From assembly GCF_000381885.1 (NCBI RefSeq), contig NZ_KB907224.1, positions 91,271 through 155,270 on the forward strand: 64,000 bases of DNA, written 5' to 3'. The notes beneath the pieces are model-generated. The model did not search any database, was not told the DNA's origin, and saw only the letters and a list, made by a program, of their open reading frames with translations. The first letter of the stretch is position 1; every line of letters starts with the position of its first letter. The position numbers and the translations under genes were made by a program. Origin of the DNA: Actinomadura atramentaria DSM 43919 (lineage in GTDB: Bacteria; Actinomycetota; Actinomycetes; Streptosporangiales; Streptosporangiaceae). Shown piece by piece: positions 42,422 through 51,240 of the stretch.

Positions 42422-44914
42422 CTACAGGGCGCGTTCGACGACGCCCGCCCACCGGTCGAGCAGGCCGCGGGCGGCGTCGGGGTCGGGGCCCTCGGCCCAC
42501 AGGTGGGTGACGGGTTCGGCGGGGTCGGGCAGGACGAGGACCCAGCGGTCGTCCTCGACGACGCGGACGCCGTCGGTGGTGTCGAGCTCGGCCCCGTCGG
42601 CGGCCTCCACGACCTGCCGCATGACGCCGCCCTTGGCGGCCCACGGGGTGGGCACCGAGCGGCGCAGCAGGTGCGCGGCGGGGATGCGGCGGTCGATCTC
42701 CGACAGGGGGCGGCCGGCGCGGGCGACGAGGCCGAGGAGCCGCAGGAACGCGGCGAGGCCGTCGACGGACGCGCCGAACTCGGGGACGACGAACCCGCCG
42801 CGCCCGTCCCCGGCGAAGATGACGTCGGGTTCGGCGGCGGCGCGGGTGAGGTCGTCCTGGGCGGTGGTGGTCCAGATCACGTCGACGCCGTGCGCGGCGC
42901 AGACGCGCCCGGCGACGCGGGTGGTGGTGACGGGCAGCGCGACGCGGCCGCCGCCGCGCTCGGCGGCGACGAGGTCGAGCAGGACGAGCAGGGCGCGGTC
43001 GTCGGCGATGCGGCGGCCGTTCTCGTCCACGAGGGAGACGCGTTCGCCGACGGGGTCGAACCGGACGCCGAACGCGGCCCGGGAGGACGCGACGAGCTCG
43101 CCGAGCCGGTCGAGTCCGGCGGCGCGCTGCTCGGCGGTCTCGGTGGGGGTGACCTCGTCCAGGGCGTTGCCGCGGGTGAGGACCTCCACGCCGATGCGGC
43201 CGAGCAGGCTCGGCAGCACGAGGGAGGCGGTGCCGCCCGCGCAGTCCAGGACGATCTTCAGGTCGGCGTCGCGGACGCCGGCGGTGTCGACGCGGTCGAG
43301 GAGGTCGAAGGTGTAGGTCTCGGCGGACCGGGCGGGGTGGGTGAGCTCGGCGATCTCGCCGGGGAACGCGCGCCGGTACTCCTGGCGGCCGAAGACGCGT
43401 TCGAGCTTGCGCTGCGCGCCCTGGGACAGGTCGGCGCCGGTCTCGTCGAAGAACAGGATGTCGACGCTCTGGGAGTCGCCGGGGGTGGTGCGGATGTAGA
43501 CGCCGCCGGCCAGGCCCTCGCGGGCGGTGCGGAACCGGGCGGCGGGCAGCGCGCACGCCTCCAGGTCCTGGACGTTGACGGTTCCGGCGGTGAGGGCGCT
43601 GATGACGGCGCGTTTGAGGGTGCGGGCGGCGCGGGAGGCGTCGCGGCCGGTGACGACGGTGGAGCCCTTGCGCAGGGTGGTGGCGTAGGCCCCGGCGAGG
43701 CGGACGGCGAGTTCGGGGGTGATGTCGACGTTGATGAGCCCGGACACGCCGCGCGGCCCGAACAGGCTGCGCTGCCCGCGCGACTCCCAGATGACGCTGG
43801 AGTTGACGACGGCGCCGGCCTCGATGGTCTTGAACGGGTAGATCTTGACGCCGCCGTGGACGACGGCCTCGGCCTCGATGGTGCATTCGTCGCCGATGAC
43901 GGCGCCCTCGCCGACGCGGGCCCCGGCCATCAGGTCGGTGCGCTTGCCGACGACGCAGCCGCGCAGGTCGGCGGACGGCCCGACGTACACGTTGTCGCCC
44001 AGCACGGCGCGGTGGAGCTGCGCGCCCGCGCGGACGACGACGTTGTCGCCGAGGACGGTGTACTTGCGCAGTTCGACGCCCGCCTCGACCTGCACGTAGT
44101 CCCCGATGAACAGGGGGCCGCGCAGGACGGCGCCGGGGTCGATCTCGGCGCCCTCCCCCACCCAGACGCCGGGCGACATCTCGAACCCGTCGACGGGGGC
44201 GTCGACCAGGCCGGAGAGCAGGTCGGCCTGGGCCTTGAGGTAGCTGTCGTGGGTGCCGACGTCCTCCCAGTAGCAGTCGGCGACGTACCCGTACAGGGGC
44301 GCGCCGTCGGCGAGGAGGCGGGGGAACACGTCGCCGGACCAGTCCACGGGGACGCCGGCGGCGACGTGGTCGAGGACCTCGGGTTCCATGACGTAGATGC
44401 CGGTGTTGACGGTGTCGGAGAACACCTGGCCCCAGGTGGGCTTCTCCAGGAACCGCTGGACGCGGCCCGCGTCGTCGACGATGACGATGCCGAACTCCAG
44501 CGGGTTGGGGACGCGCTTGAGCCCGATGGTGACCAGCGCGCCGTTCTCCCGGTGGAAGCGGATCATGTCGGTGAGGTCGAGGTCGGTGAGGGCGTCGCCG
44601 GAGATGACCAGGAAGCGGTCGTCGCGCAGGGCGGCCTCGGCGTTCTTGACGCTGCCGGCGGTGCCGAGGGGGATCTCCTCGGTGGCGTAGCTGAGGCTCA
44701 TGCCGAGTTCGGAGCCGTCGCCGAAGTAGTCGCGGATGAGGGAGGCGAGGAACTGGACGGTGACGACGGTCTCGTCGAGCCCGTGGCGCTTGAGCAGGCG
44801 CAGCACGTGCTCCATGATCGGTCGGTTGAGGACGGGCAGCAGGGGTTTGGGCTGGTTGGCGGTCATGGGACGCAGCCGCGTCCCCTCACCGCCCGCCATC
44901 ACGACGGCCTTCAT
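42422..44914 (-). CDS. Mannose-1-phosphate guanyltransferase-like protein fused to a degenerate phosphomannomutase
   Basis: 830 residues in three parts. (1) Nucleotidyltransferase: MKAVVMAGGEGTRLRPMT with KPLLPVLNRPIMEHV, active in NDP-sugar synthesis. (2) Left-handed beta-helix repeats (about 255-370, EVGAVLRGPLFIGDYVQVEAG). (3) Phosphomannomutase/phosphoglucomutase fold (about 375-830). In part 3 the phosphoserine loop TASHNP reads RTTPGDSQ (about residues 470-480) and the metal loop DGDGDR reads DPVGER (about 615), so mutase catalysis is unlikely. The start ATG 44914 overlaps the upstream stop by 4 nt (ATGA). Acts probably in cell-envelope sugar supply. Confidence 0.88.
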   Translation of the reverse strand: MKAVVMAGGEGTRLRPMTANQPKPLLPVLNRPIMEHVLRLLKRHGLDETVVTVQFLASLIRDYFGDGSELGMSLSYATEEIPLGTAGSVKNAEAALRDDRFLVISGDALTDLDLTDMIRFHRENGALVTIGLKRVPNPLEFGIVIVDDAGRVQRFLEKPTWGQVFSDTVNTGIYVMEPEVLDHVAAGVPVDWSGDVFPRLLADGAPLYGYVADCYWEDVGTHDSYLKAQADLLSGLVDAPVDGFEMSPGVWVGEGAEIDPGAVLRGPLFIGDYVQVEAGVELRKYTVLGDNVVVRAGAQLHRAVLGDNVYVGPSADLRGCVVGKRTDLMAGARVGEGAVIGDECTIEAEAVVHGGVKIYPFKTIEAGAVVNSSVIWESRGQRSLFGPRGVSGLINVDITPELAVRLAGAYATTLRKGSTVVTGRDASRAARTLKRAVISALTAGTVNVQDLEACALPAARFRTAREGLAGGVYIRTTPGDSQSVDILFFDETGADLSQGAQRKLERVFGRQEYRRAFPGEIAELTHPARSAETYTFDLLDRVDTAGVRDADLKIVLDCAGGTASLVLPSLLGRIGVEVLTRGNALDEVTPTETAEQRAAGLDRLGELVASSRAAFGVRFDPVGERVSLVDENGRRIADDRALLVLLDLVAAERGGGRVALPVTTTRVAGRVCAAHGVDVIWTTTAQDDLTRAAAEPDVIFAGDGRGGFVVPEFGASVDGLAAFLRLLGLVARAGRPLSEIDRRIPAAHLLRRSVPTPWAAKGGVMRQVVEAADGAELDTTDGVRVVEDDRWVLVLPDPAEPVTHLWAEGPDPDAARGLLDRWAGVVERAL

Positions 44915-45684
44915 CGGGGGGTCGGTGCTCCCTTCGGGTCGCCGGGCGGCGCGTCGTCCCCGCCCGGACGGGGTCCGGCGCCGGGGCTCGCGCCCGGCGC
45001 CGGATCGGAGTCGGCCTCTGATGCGGTTTCCTGTGCTGCGGGTTCCTGTGCTGCGGGGTTCTCGGGGTGTGCGGGGTGGGGCGCGCGGCGCGCGTCGCGG
45101 ACGAGGCGGCGGGTCTGCTCCCAGTAGAGCAGGGCGGCCCACCAGTAGAGGGCGGTCCCCCAGATCGCGAAGGACCAGCCGACGACCCTGGCGACGGTCG
45201 CGGCGGTGCCGTGGTGGTCGCCGAGGAGCAGGAGCGGGAAGGCGTACAGCAGGCACATCGTGCCCGCCTTCCCGACGAAGTGGACGGGCAGGGTGCCGCG
45301 GTAGCCGAGCCGCCGCGTGATCGGCACGATCGGGGTGATCGCGGCCTCGCGCGCGACGAGCAGGACGACCAGCCACAGCGGGATGACGTCGCGGACGGTG
45401 AGCCCGACGAGCGTCGCGAGGATGTAGAGCCGGTCGGCGGCGGGGTCGAGCAGCGTGCCGAGCCGGCTGGTCTGGTTGAGGGTGCGGGCGAGGCGGCCGT
45501 CGAGCCAGTCCGACAGGCCCGCGAAGACCAGGACGCCGATGGCCCAGCCGTCGTGCCGGGCGACGATGAGCCACAGGAACAGCGGGACGCCGAGCAGTCT
45601 GGCGAAGCTGAGCGCGTTGGGGACGGTGAGGACCCGTCCCTCCGCCGGTCGCCGCGTGCCCTCGCCGTCGTCCGAAGTCCCCAC
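44911..45684 (-). CDS. CDP-alcohol phosphatidyltransferase
   Basis: 257 residues with 4-6 membrane helices. The catalytic motif D-x2-DG-x2-AR-x8-G-x3-D-x3-D is complete in GLSDWLDGRLARTLNQTSRL followed by GTLLDPAADR. It transfers a phospho-alcohol such as glycerol phosphate or myo-inositol phosphate to a CDP-diacylglycerol; similarity in this context (coupled to a nucleotidyltransferase) recalls the PgsA-like genes next to mannosyl-phosphate genes in actinobacteria. The GTG start 45684 has GGAG 8 nt before it. C-terminal about 70 residues are Pro/Ala/Glu-rich and disordered. Confidence 0.88.
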   Translation of the reverse strand: MGTSDDGEGTRRPAEGRVLTVPNALSFARLLGVPLFLWLIVARHDGWAIGVLVFAGLSDWLDGRLARTLNQTSRLGTLLDPAADRLYILATLVGLTVRDVIPLWLVVLLVAREAAITPIVPITRRLGYRGTLPVHFVGKAGTMCLLYAFPLLLLGDHHGTAATVARVVGWSFAIWGTALYWWAALLYWEQTRRLVRDARRAPHPAHPENPAAQEPAAQETASEADSDPAPGASPGAGPRPGGDDAPPGDPKGAPTPR

Positions 45685-45840
45685 CGAGCGCGCTCCGATC
45701 CGTCCCCTGTCCCCGTCGAGCCCGACCCTACCGGGCGGTTCGGGGGACGGCCCAGGGGCATCTCGCTCGTACGATGACCTGGACCGTTTCACGGCGCGTG
45801 CCCGCGCGCCGCGCTCCCCGCGAAACCCCGGAGGCCCCGC

Positions 45841-46836
45841 GTGACCGTCCCCGTCCCGAAGGCGGAACTGCACCTGCACATCGAGGGGACGCTGGAGCCC
45901 GAGCTGGCGCTGTCGCTGGCGGAGCGCAACGGGGTCGCGCTGCCGTACGGGTCGGCGGCGGAGCTGCGGGCGGCGTACGCGTTCGAGGACCTGCAGTCGT
46001 TCCTGGACCTGTACTACGCGCTGACGGCGGTGCTGCGGACCGGGCGGGACTTCGCCGACCTGGCGGAGGCGTACCTGGCGCGGGCGGCGGCGCAGGGCGT
46101 CCGGCACGCGGAGGTCTTCTTCGACCCGCAGGCGCACCTGGCGCGCGGTGTGGCGCTCGACACGGTCCTTTCGGGGCTGGGGTCGGCGCTGGGGGCCGCG
46201 CCGGAGCGGCACGGGGTCACGACGCGGCTGATCCTGTGCTTCCTGCGGGACCGGCCCGCCGAGGAGGCGCTGGAGGTGTTCGAGGCCGCGCGGCCGTGGT
46301 TCGGGACGCTGATCCACGGCGTCGGGCTGGACTCGGCGGAGGTCGGGCATCCCCCGGCGAAGTTCCGGGAGGTGTTCGACCGGGCGCGCGCGGCGGGGCT
46401 GCGGCGGGTCGCGCACGCGGGCGAGGAGGGGCCGCCGGAGTACGTGCGCGAGGCGCTGGACGTCCTCGGCGCGGAGCGGATCGACCACGGCATCCGGTCG
46501 CTGGAGGACCCGGCGCTGGTGGCGCGGCTGGCGGCCGAGCGGGTGCCGCTGACGGTGTGCCCGCTGTCGAACGTGCGGCTGCGGTGCGTCCCGGACCTTT
46601 CGGCGCACCCGCTGCCGAGGATGCTGGACGCGGGGCTGCTGGTGACGGTGAACTCCGACGACCCGTCCTACTTCGGCGGGTACGTCGAGGACAACATGGA
46701 CGCGCTGCGCGCCGCGCTCGGCCTGGACGACGCGACCGTGCGGCTGCTGGCGGAGAACTCGTTCCGCGCGGCGTTCCTGCCCGCCGACGAGCGGGACGCC
46801 CATCTGCGCGCCGTCGCCGGACACCGCTTCGGCTGA
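45841..46836 (+). CDS. Adenine deaminase-like member of the adenosine deaminase family
   Basis: 331 residues, Zn-dependent (beta/alpha)8 deaminase. The HLHIEG motif, HAGEEG, IDHGIRS and NSDDPSYFGG give the zinc site and catalytic Glu/Asp. The stretch LIHGVGLDSAEVGHPPAKF and NSDDPSYFGGYVEDN match the bacterial adenine deaminases (Pseudomonas PA0148 type) more closely than adenosine deaminases, so the likely reaction is adenine to hypoxanthine. A short leader and no other purine gene nearby. Substrate assigned from motifs only. Confidence 0.8.
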   Translation: MTVPVPKAELHLHIEGTLEPELALSLAERNGVALPYGSAAELRAAYAFEDLQSFLDLYYALTAVLRTGRDFADLAEAYLARAAAQGVRHAEVFFDPQAHLARGVALDTVLSGLGSALGAAPERHGVTTRLILCFLRDRPAEEALEVFEAARPWFGTLIHGVGLDSAEVGHPPAKFREVFDRARAAGLRRVAHAGEEGPPEYVREALDVLGAERIDHGIRSLEDPALVARLAAERVPLTVCPLSNVRLRCVPDLSAHPLPRMLDAGLLVTVNSDDPSYFGGYVEDNMDALRAALGLDDATVRLLAENSFRAAFLPADERDAHLRAVAGHRFG

Positions 46837-46921
46837 GCCGGGCTCCGCGCCGCGCGCCATATACCCCGTCCCCCGCTGTTGCGGCAACCGGGGGGACGGC
46901 GGTTAGCGTCGGGGGCGACAG

Positions 46922-47012
46922 ATCGCGGGGGCCCGGCGAACCGGGCTGAGATTGCGGCTGGGACGGCCGCTGACCGCTCGAACCTGACCGGGTAATGCCG
47001 GCGTAGGGAGAG
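46922..47012 (+). promoter_or_regulatory. TPP riboswitch (thi box) before thiC
   Basis: The thi-box core is complete: CCGGGCTGAGATTGCGGC, then GAACCTGACCGGGTAATGCC and GGCGTAGGGAGAG. The final purine-rich GGGAGAG that pairs in the P1 helix also serves as the likely ribosome site of thiC, so TPP binding would hide it. It ends 11 nt before the thiC ATG. Confidence 0.93.
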
Positions 47013-47023
47013 ATCGGGTCGTC

Positions 47024-48769
47024 ATGACGAACATCGAGGAAATCCAGGCCGGGTCCGGCGCGCCCGCGGCGCGCAAGACCTATCTCCAGGGGTCGCGGCC
47101 GGACGTGCGGGCGCCGATGCGGGAGGTGCCGCTGAGCGACGGCGGCTCCGTGGTGCTGTACGACACCTCCGGGCCGTACACCGATCCGGGGTTCCGGCCG
47201 GACGTGCGGCGGGGGCTGCCGCCGCTGCGGGCGGGCTGGATCGCCGAGCGCGGGGACACCGAGGAGTATCCGGGACGGCGGGTCCGGCCGGAGGACGACG
47301 GGCGGCGGCGCGGGAGCGCGCCGGACCGGGCGGCGTTCCCGGCCCGCCCGCCGCGCCGGTCGCGGGGCGGGGCGGTCACGCAGCGCGCGTACGCGCGGCG
47401 CGGGGTCGTCACGCCGGAGATGGAGTTCGCGGCGCTGCGGGAGGGGGTGGCGCCGGAGTTCGTCCGCGACGAGCTGGCGGCGGGCCGCGCGGTGCTGCCC
47501 GCCAACGTCAACCATCCCGAGATCGAGCCGATGGTGATCGGCCGGAACTTCCTGGTGAAGGTGAACGCCAACATCGGGACGTCGGCGGTCGCGTCGTCGG
47601 TCGAGGACGAGGTCGCGAAGATGACGTGGGCGACGCGGTGGGGCGCCGACACCGTCATGGACCTGTCCACCGGGAAGGACATCCACACGACGCGGGAGTG
47701 GGTCCTGCGCAACTCGCCGGTCCCGGTCGGGACGGTGCCGCTGTACCAGGCGCTGGAGAAGGCGGGCGGCGACCCGGCGGCGCTGACGTGGGAGCTGTTC
47801 CGCGACACGGTGGTGGAGCAGGCCGAGCAGGGCGTGGACTACATGACGGTCCACGCGGCGGTGCGGCTGGCGCACGTCCCGCTGACGGCGCGGCGCACGA
47901 CGGGGATCGTGTCGCGCGGCGGGTCGATCATGGCGGCGTGGTGCCTGGCGCACCACGAGGAGAACTTCCTCTACACGCGCTTCCGGGAGCTGTGCGAGAT
48001 CTTCGCCGCGTACGACGTGACGTGGTCGCTGGGCGACGGGCTGCGGCCGGGGTCGCTGGCGGACGCCAACGACGAGGCGCAGTTCGCGGAGCTGCGGACG
48101 CAGGGCGAGCTGACGGCGGTCGCGGCCGAGTACGGCAACCAGGTGATGAACGAGGGCCCGGGGCACGTCCCGATGGACAAGATCAAGGAGAACGTGGACC
48201 TGCAGCGGGAGTGGTGCGACGACGCGCCGTTCTACACGCTGGGGCCGCTGACGACCGACATCGCGCCGGGCTACGACCACATCACCTCGGCGATCGGCGC
48301 GGCGATGATCGGCTGGTACGGCACGGCGATGCTGTGCTACGTCACGCCGAAGGAGCACCTGGGGCTGCCGGACCGCGACGACGTGAAGGCGGGCGTGATC
48401 GCCTACAAGATCGCGGCGCACGCGGCGGACGTCGCCAAGGGGCATCCGGGGGCGCGGGCGTGGGACGACGCGCTGTCGCGGGCGCGGTTCGCGTTCGCGT
48501 GGGCGGACCAGTTCAACCTGTCGCTGGACCCCGACACCGCGCGGGCGTACCACGACGAGACGCTGCCCGCCCCGGCGGCCAAGACGGCGCACTTCTGCTC
48601 GATGTGCGGGCCGCACTTCTGCTCGATGAAGATCACGCGGGACGTCCGCCGGTACGCCGACGAGCGCGGCCTGGCCGCGGACGCGGCGCTGGAAGCGGGC
48701 CTGCGGGAGAAGGCGGCGGAGTTCCGCTCGGCGGGCGGGCGGCTGCACCTGCCCATCGCCGACGACTGA
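47024..48769 (+). CDS. thiC: Phosphomethylpyrimidine synthase
   Basis: 581-residue radical-SAM enzyme that rearranges 5-aminoimidazole ribotide to HMP-phosphate for thiamine. N-terminal domain begins with RKTYLQGSRPDVRAPMREV; GNGPGHVPMDK is replaced by MNEGPGHVPMDKIKENVD, intact; the C-terminal cluster ligands are CSMCGPHFCSM (CX2CX4C). ATG 47024 is fixed by the riboswitch spacing. The TPP riboswitch directly upstream controls it. Monocistronic here; the convergent TetR gene follows. Confidence 0.96.
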   Translation: MTNIEEIQAGSGAPAARKTYLQGSRPDVRAPMREVPLSDGGSVVLYDTSGPYTDPGFRPDVRRGLPPLRAGWIAERGDTEEYPGRRVRPEDDGRRRGSAPDRAAFPARPPRRSRGGAVTQRAYARRGVVTPEMEFAALREGVAPEFVRDELAAGRAVLPANVNHPEIEPMVIGRNFLVKVNANIGTSAVASSVEDEVAKMTWATRWGADTVMDLSTGKDIHTTREWVLRNSPVPVGTVPLYQALEKAGGDPAALTWELFRDTVVEQAEQGVDYMTVHAAVRLAHVPLTARRTTGIVSRGGSIMAAWCLAHHEENFLYTRFRELCEIFAAYDVTWSLGDGLRPGSLADANDEAQFAELRTQGELTAVAAEYGNQVMNEGPGHVPMDKIKENVDLQREWCDDAPFYTLGPLTTDIAPGYDHITSAIGAAMIGWYGTAMLCYVTPKEHLGLPDRDDVKAGVIAYKIAAHAADVAKGHPGARAWDDALSRARFAFAWADQFNLSLDPDTARAYHDETLPAPAAKTAHFCSMCGPHFCSMKITRDVRRYADERGLAADAALEAGLREKAAEFRSAGGRLHLPIADD

Positions 48770-48798
48770 GCCGAGGACTGAACCGGGGACTGAGCCGT

Positions 48799-49389
48799 TC
48801 AGGGCCGGGCGAGCCCGGCGACGCCGTCGAGCGCGAGGCGGACGGCCCGGTCGGTGACGGCGGCCGGGTCGTCCCCCGCCTCGACGGCGGTGACGGCGGC
48901 GTTGACCAGGCCCTGCAGCAGCCGGGCGGTGCGCGGCGGGTCGTCGTCGCCGAGGGCGGCCAGGGCGGCCTCGACGGGGCCGAGCAGCGCGCGGTGCGCC
49001 TCGGCCCCGTGGCCGCGCAGCGCGGCGGCGTCGGGTCCGCCGGCGAGGGCCTGCGCGACGCGGTGGCCGCCCGCGCGGACGACGTCGAGCTGGGCGCGGA
49101 CGTAGGCGGCGACGCGGTCGCGGGGCGTCCCGGCGGCGGACATCGCGGCGCCGATGGCCGCGAGCCAGCGCGGGACGGTGTCCTCGACGACGGCGGCGAG
49201 CAGGTCGCGGCGGTCGCCGAAGTACTTGTAGACGCTGTTGCGGGCGAGGCCGGTGCGGCGGGCGACGGCCGCGAACGTCACGGCGGAGCTGTCGCCGTGC
49301 TCCTCCAGCAGGTCGCGGGCGGCGGCGACGAGCGCCTCGCGCTGGCGGGCGCGGTGGTCGGCGACGGTGGCGGCGCTGATCCGGGGCAC
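48799..49389 (-). CDS. TetR-family regulator of the adjacent ABC transporter
   Basis: 196 residues; helix-turn-helix: REALVAAARDLLEEHGDS and VAFRTGLARNSVYKYF-type recognition helix (written FAAVARRTGLARNSVYKYFGDR). The C-terminal domain is of the TetR_C type with PRDRVAAYVRAQLDVVRAGG. GTG start 49389. Divergent from the ABC permease with two operator-like palindromes between them, so it most likely represses both. Ligand unknown, perhaps a transported antibiotic or lipid. Confidence 0.88.
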   Translation of the reverse strand: MPRISAATVADHRARQREALVAAARDLLEEHGDSSAVTFAAVARRTGLARNSVYKYFGDRRDLLAAVVEDTVPRWLAAIGAAMSAAGTPRDRVAAYVRAQLDVVRAGGHRVAQALAGGPDAAALRGHGAEAHRALLGPVEAALAALGDDDPPRTARLLQGLVNAAVTAVEAGDDPAAVTDRAVRLALDGVAGLARP

Positions 49390-49414
49390 GGCGACCAGTG
49401 TAGGGCGGCCCCGT

Positions 49415-49466
49415 TGGCGACGCCGCGTCCCCATCTGGGTACGCTTTTGGCGACATACCGTCCCCA
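49415..49466. promoter_or_regulatory. Two identical imperfect palindromes, likely TetR operators
   Basis: TGGCGAC-N5-GTCCCCA occurs at 49415-49433 and again at 49448-49466, exactly 33 bp (three helical turns) apart; each arm pair matches in 6 of 7 positions, and the two copies agree in every arm base. They fill the 91-nt region between the TetR and permease genes. Confidence 0.72.
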
Positions 49467-49480
49467 ACCTCGGGAATCCC

Positions 49481-50545
49481 ATGTTCCTCGCCCTCCGCGA
49501 ACTGCGCGCCGCCCGCGGCCGCTTCGCCCTCATGGGCGCCGTCGTGGCGCTCATCGCCGCGCTCGTCGGCGTCGTCTCCGGGTTCACCGCCGGCCTCGGC
49601 GACGACACCGTCTCCGCGCTGCGCGCCCTGCCCGCCGACCGCATCGCCTTCTCCGCCCACGCGGGGACGGACTTCGCGCGCAGCGGCGTCGACCCCGCGA
49701 CCGCCGCCGGGATGGCCGCCGCGCCCGGCGTGCGCGCCACGCCGCTCGGCGTCACGATCACCCGGGGGACGACGCGGCGCGGCGTGCCGGTGGACGTCGC
49801 CGCGTTCGGCGTCGACCCCGCCGGGTTCCTCGCCCCGCGCGGCCTGACCGGGGACGGCGTCGTGGTGTCGCGCGGCCTGGCCGACGACGGCGTGCGCGTC
49901 GGCGACACGCTCGTCATCGACCGGATCGGGCTGCGCGTGCCCGTCGTCGGCGTCGCCGGACGCGCCGCCTACGGGCACGTCCCCGCCGCGTACGTCTCGC
50001 TGGACACCTGGGAGAAGATCCGGGCGTCGTCGGGGCCGCGCGAGTACAGCGCCGTCGCGCTGAAGACCGGCGACCGCGCCGACGTCGCCGCCCTGGACCG
50101 GCGGTTCGGCACGCGGACCGTCGCCCGCGACGCGGCGTTCGCGGCGGCGCCCGGCTACTCCGGCGAGCGGATCACCATGAACTCGATCCTGGTGTTCCTC
50201 TACCTCATCGCCCCGCTCGTCGTCGGCGCGTTCTTCGCGGTGTGGACGGTGCAGCGCACGCCCGAGCTGGCGCTGCTGCGGGCGCTCGGCGCGGCGCGGC
50301 GGCGGCTGCTGGGTCACACGATGCTGCAGGCCGCGCTCGTCGTGGTCGGCGCGTCGGCCGTCGGCGGGGCGCTGGCGGCCGCGGTCGGGGCGGCGCTCGG
50401 CTCGGCGGTCCCGTTCAGCCTGCCGCCGGGGACGCTGCTCGGCACGGTCGCGGCCGTCTCGGTCGCGGGCCTGGCCGGATCGGCGCTCACGCTGCGCCGC
50501 GTCACCTCCCCCGACCCCCTCACGATGCTCGGAGCGAACCGATGA
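49481..50545 (+). CDS. ABC transporter permease, FtsX/MacB-like
   Basis: 354 residues: an N-terminal helix (LMGAVVALIAALVGVVSGF), a large extracytoplasmic domain (about 45-235), then three helices near the C-terminus (ILVFLYLIAPLVVGAFFAVW and ALVVVGASAVGGALAAAVG and LLGTVAAVSVAGLAGSALT), the FtsX topology. Its stop overlaps the ATPase start by 4 nt. With it forms a MacAB/LolCDE-type exporter or lipoprotein transporter; no membrane-fusion partner is present. Controlled probably by the divergent TetR. Confidence 0.88.
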   Translation: MFLALRELRAARGRFALMGAVVALIAALVGVVSGFTAGLGDDTVSALRALPADRIAFSAHAGTDFARSGVDPATAAGMAAAPGVRATPLGVTITRGTTRRGVPVDVAAFGVDPAGFLAPRGLTGDGVVVSRGLADDGVRVGDTLVIDRIGLRVPVVGVAGRAAYGHVPAAYVSLDTWEKIRASSGPREYSAVALKTGDRADVAALDRRFGTRTVARDAAFAAAPGYSGERITMNSILVFLYLIAPLVVGAFFAVWTVQRTPELALLRALGAARRRLLGHTMLQAALVVVGASAVGGALAAAVGAALGSAVPFSLPPGTLLGTVAAVSVAGLAGSALTLRRVTSPDPLTMLGANR

Positions 50546-51240
50546 CCGTCCGCACCACCGCCGACCTGGCCTTGGAGTCGGTGACCGTCGTCCACGGGAC
50601 GGGCGCGGCGCGCACGACCGTGCTGGACTCCCTGGACCTGTCCTTCTCCCCCGGCCGCCTCACCGCGCTCGTCGGCCCGTCCGGGTCGGGCAAGTCGACG
50701 CTGCTGGCCGTCGCGGGCGCGCTGCTGCGCCCGGCGTCGGGGCGGGTGCTGCTGGGCGGCGAGGACGTCGTGCCGCTGAGCGACGCGCGGCGCGCCTGCG
50801 TCCGCCGCGAGCGGATCGGGTACATGTTCCAGTCCGGGAACCTGCTGCCGGGTCTCACCGCGCTGGACCAGGTCCTGGCGATCGGGCATCTGAACGGGCG
50901 GCGCGTGTCGGGGCTGCGGGACGCGGCGGCCGCGGCGCTGGAGTCGGTGGGGCTGGCGCACCGCGCCGGGCACCGGCCCGAGCAGCTGTCCGGCGGGGAG
51001 CGCCAGCGCGTCGCGCTGGCCCGCGCGCTCGTCCTGGAGCCCGCCGTGCTGCTGGTGGACGAGCCGACCGCCGCCGTCGACCGGAGCCAGGCCGCCGGGC
51101 TGGCGGCGCTGCTCGGCGACGCCGTGCGCGGCCGGGGCCGCACCGCCGTCGTCGCCACGCACGACCCGGCGGTCGTGGAGGCGGCCGACGAGGTGGTGGA
51201 CATGGCCGCGCTCGCCGGGGGTCAGCGGCCCCGGCCGTAG
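50542..51240 (+). CDS. ABC transporter ATPase (MacB/LolD-type)
   Basis: 232-residue ATPase with Walker A GPSGSGKST, Q-loop YMFQSGNLLPGL, signature LSGGERQR, Walker B AVLLVDEP and H-switch VATHDPAVV. Start ATGA-overlaps the permease stop. Its last 19 nt overlap the convergent DUF1772 gene, so the two messages would be antisense to each other at the ends. Confidence 0.92.
   Translation: MTVRTTADLALESVTVVHGTGAARTTVLDSLDLSFSPGRLTALVGPSGSGKSTLLAVAGALLRPASGRVLLGGEDVVPLSDARRACVRRERIGYMFQSGNLLPGLTALDQVLAIGHLNGRRVSGLRDAAAAALESVGLAHRAGHRPEQLSGGERQRVALARALVLEPAVLLVDEPTAAVDRSQAAGLAALLGDAVRGRGRTAVVATHDPAVVEAADEVVDMAALAGGQRPRP

Noticed and set aside
48765..48797. Triple GGACTGA-like repeat just after thiC
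   Set aside because: Short and without hairpin or reading-frame role; noted only as minor slippage.
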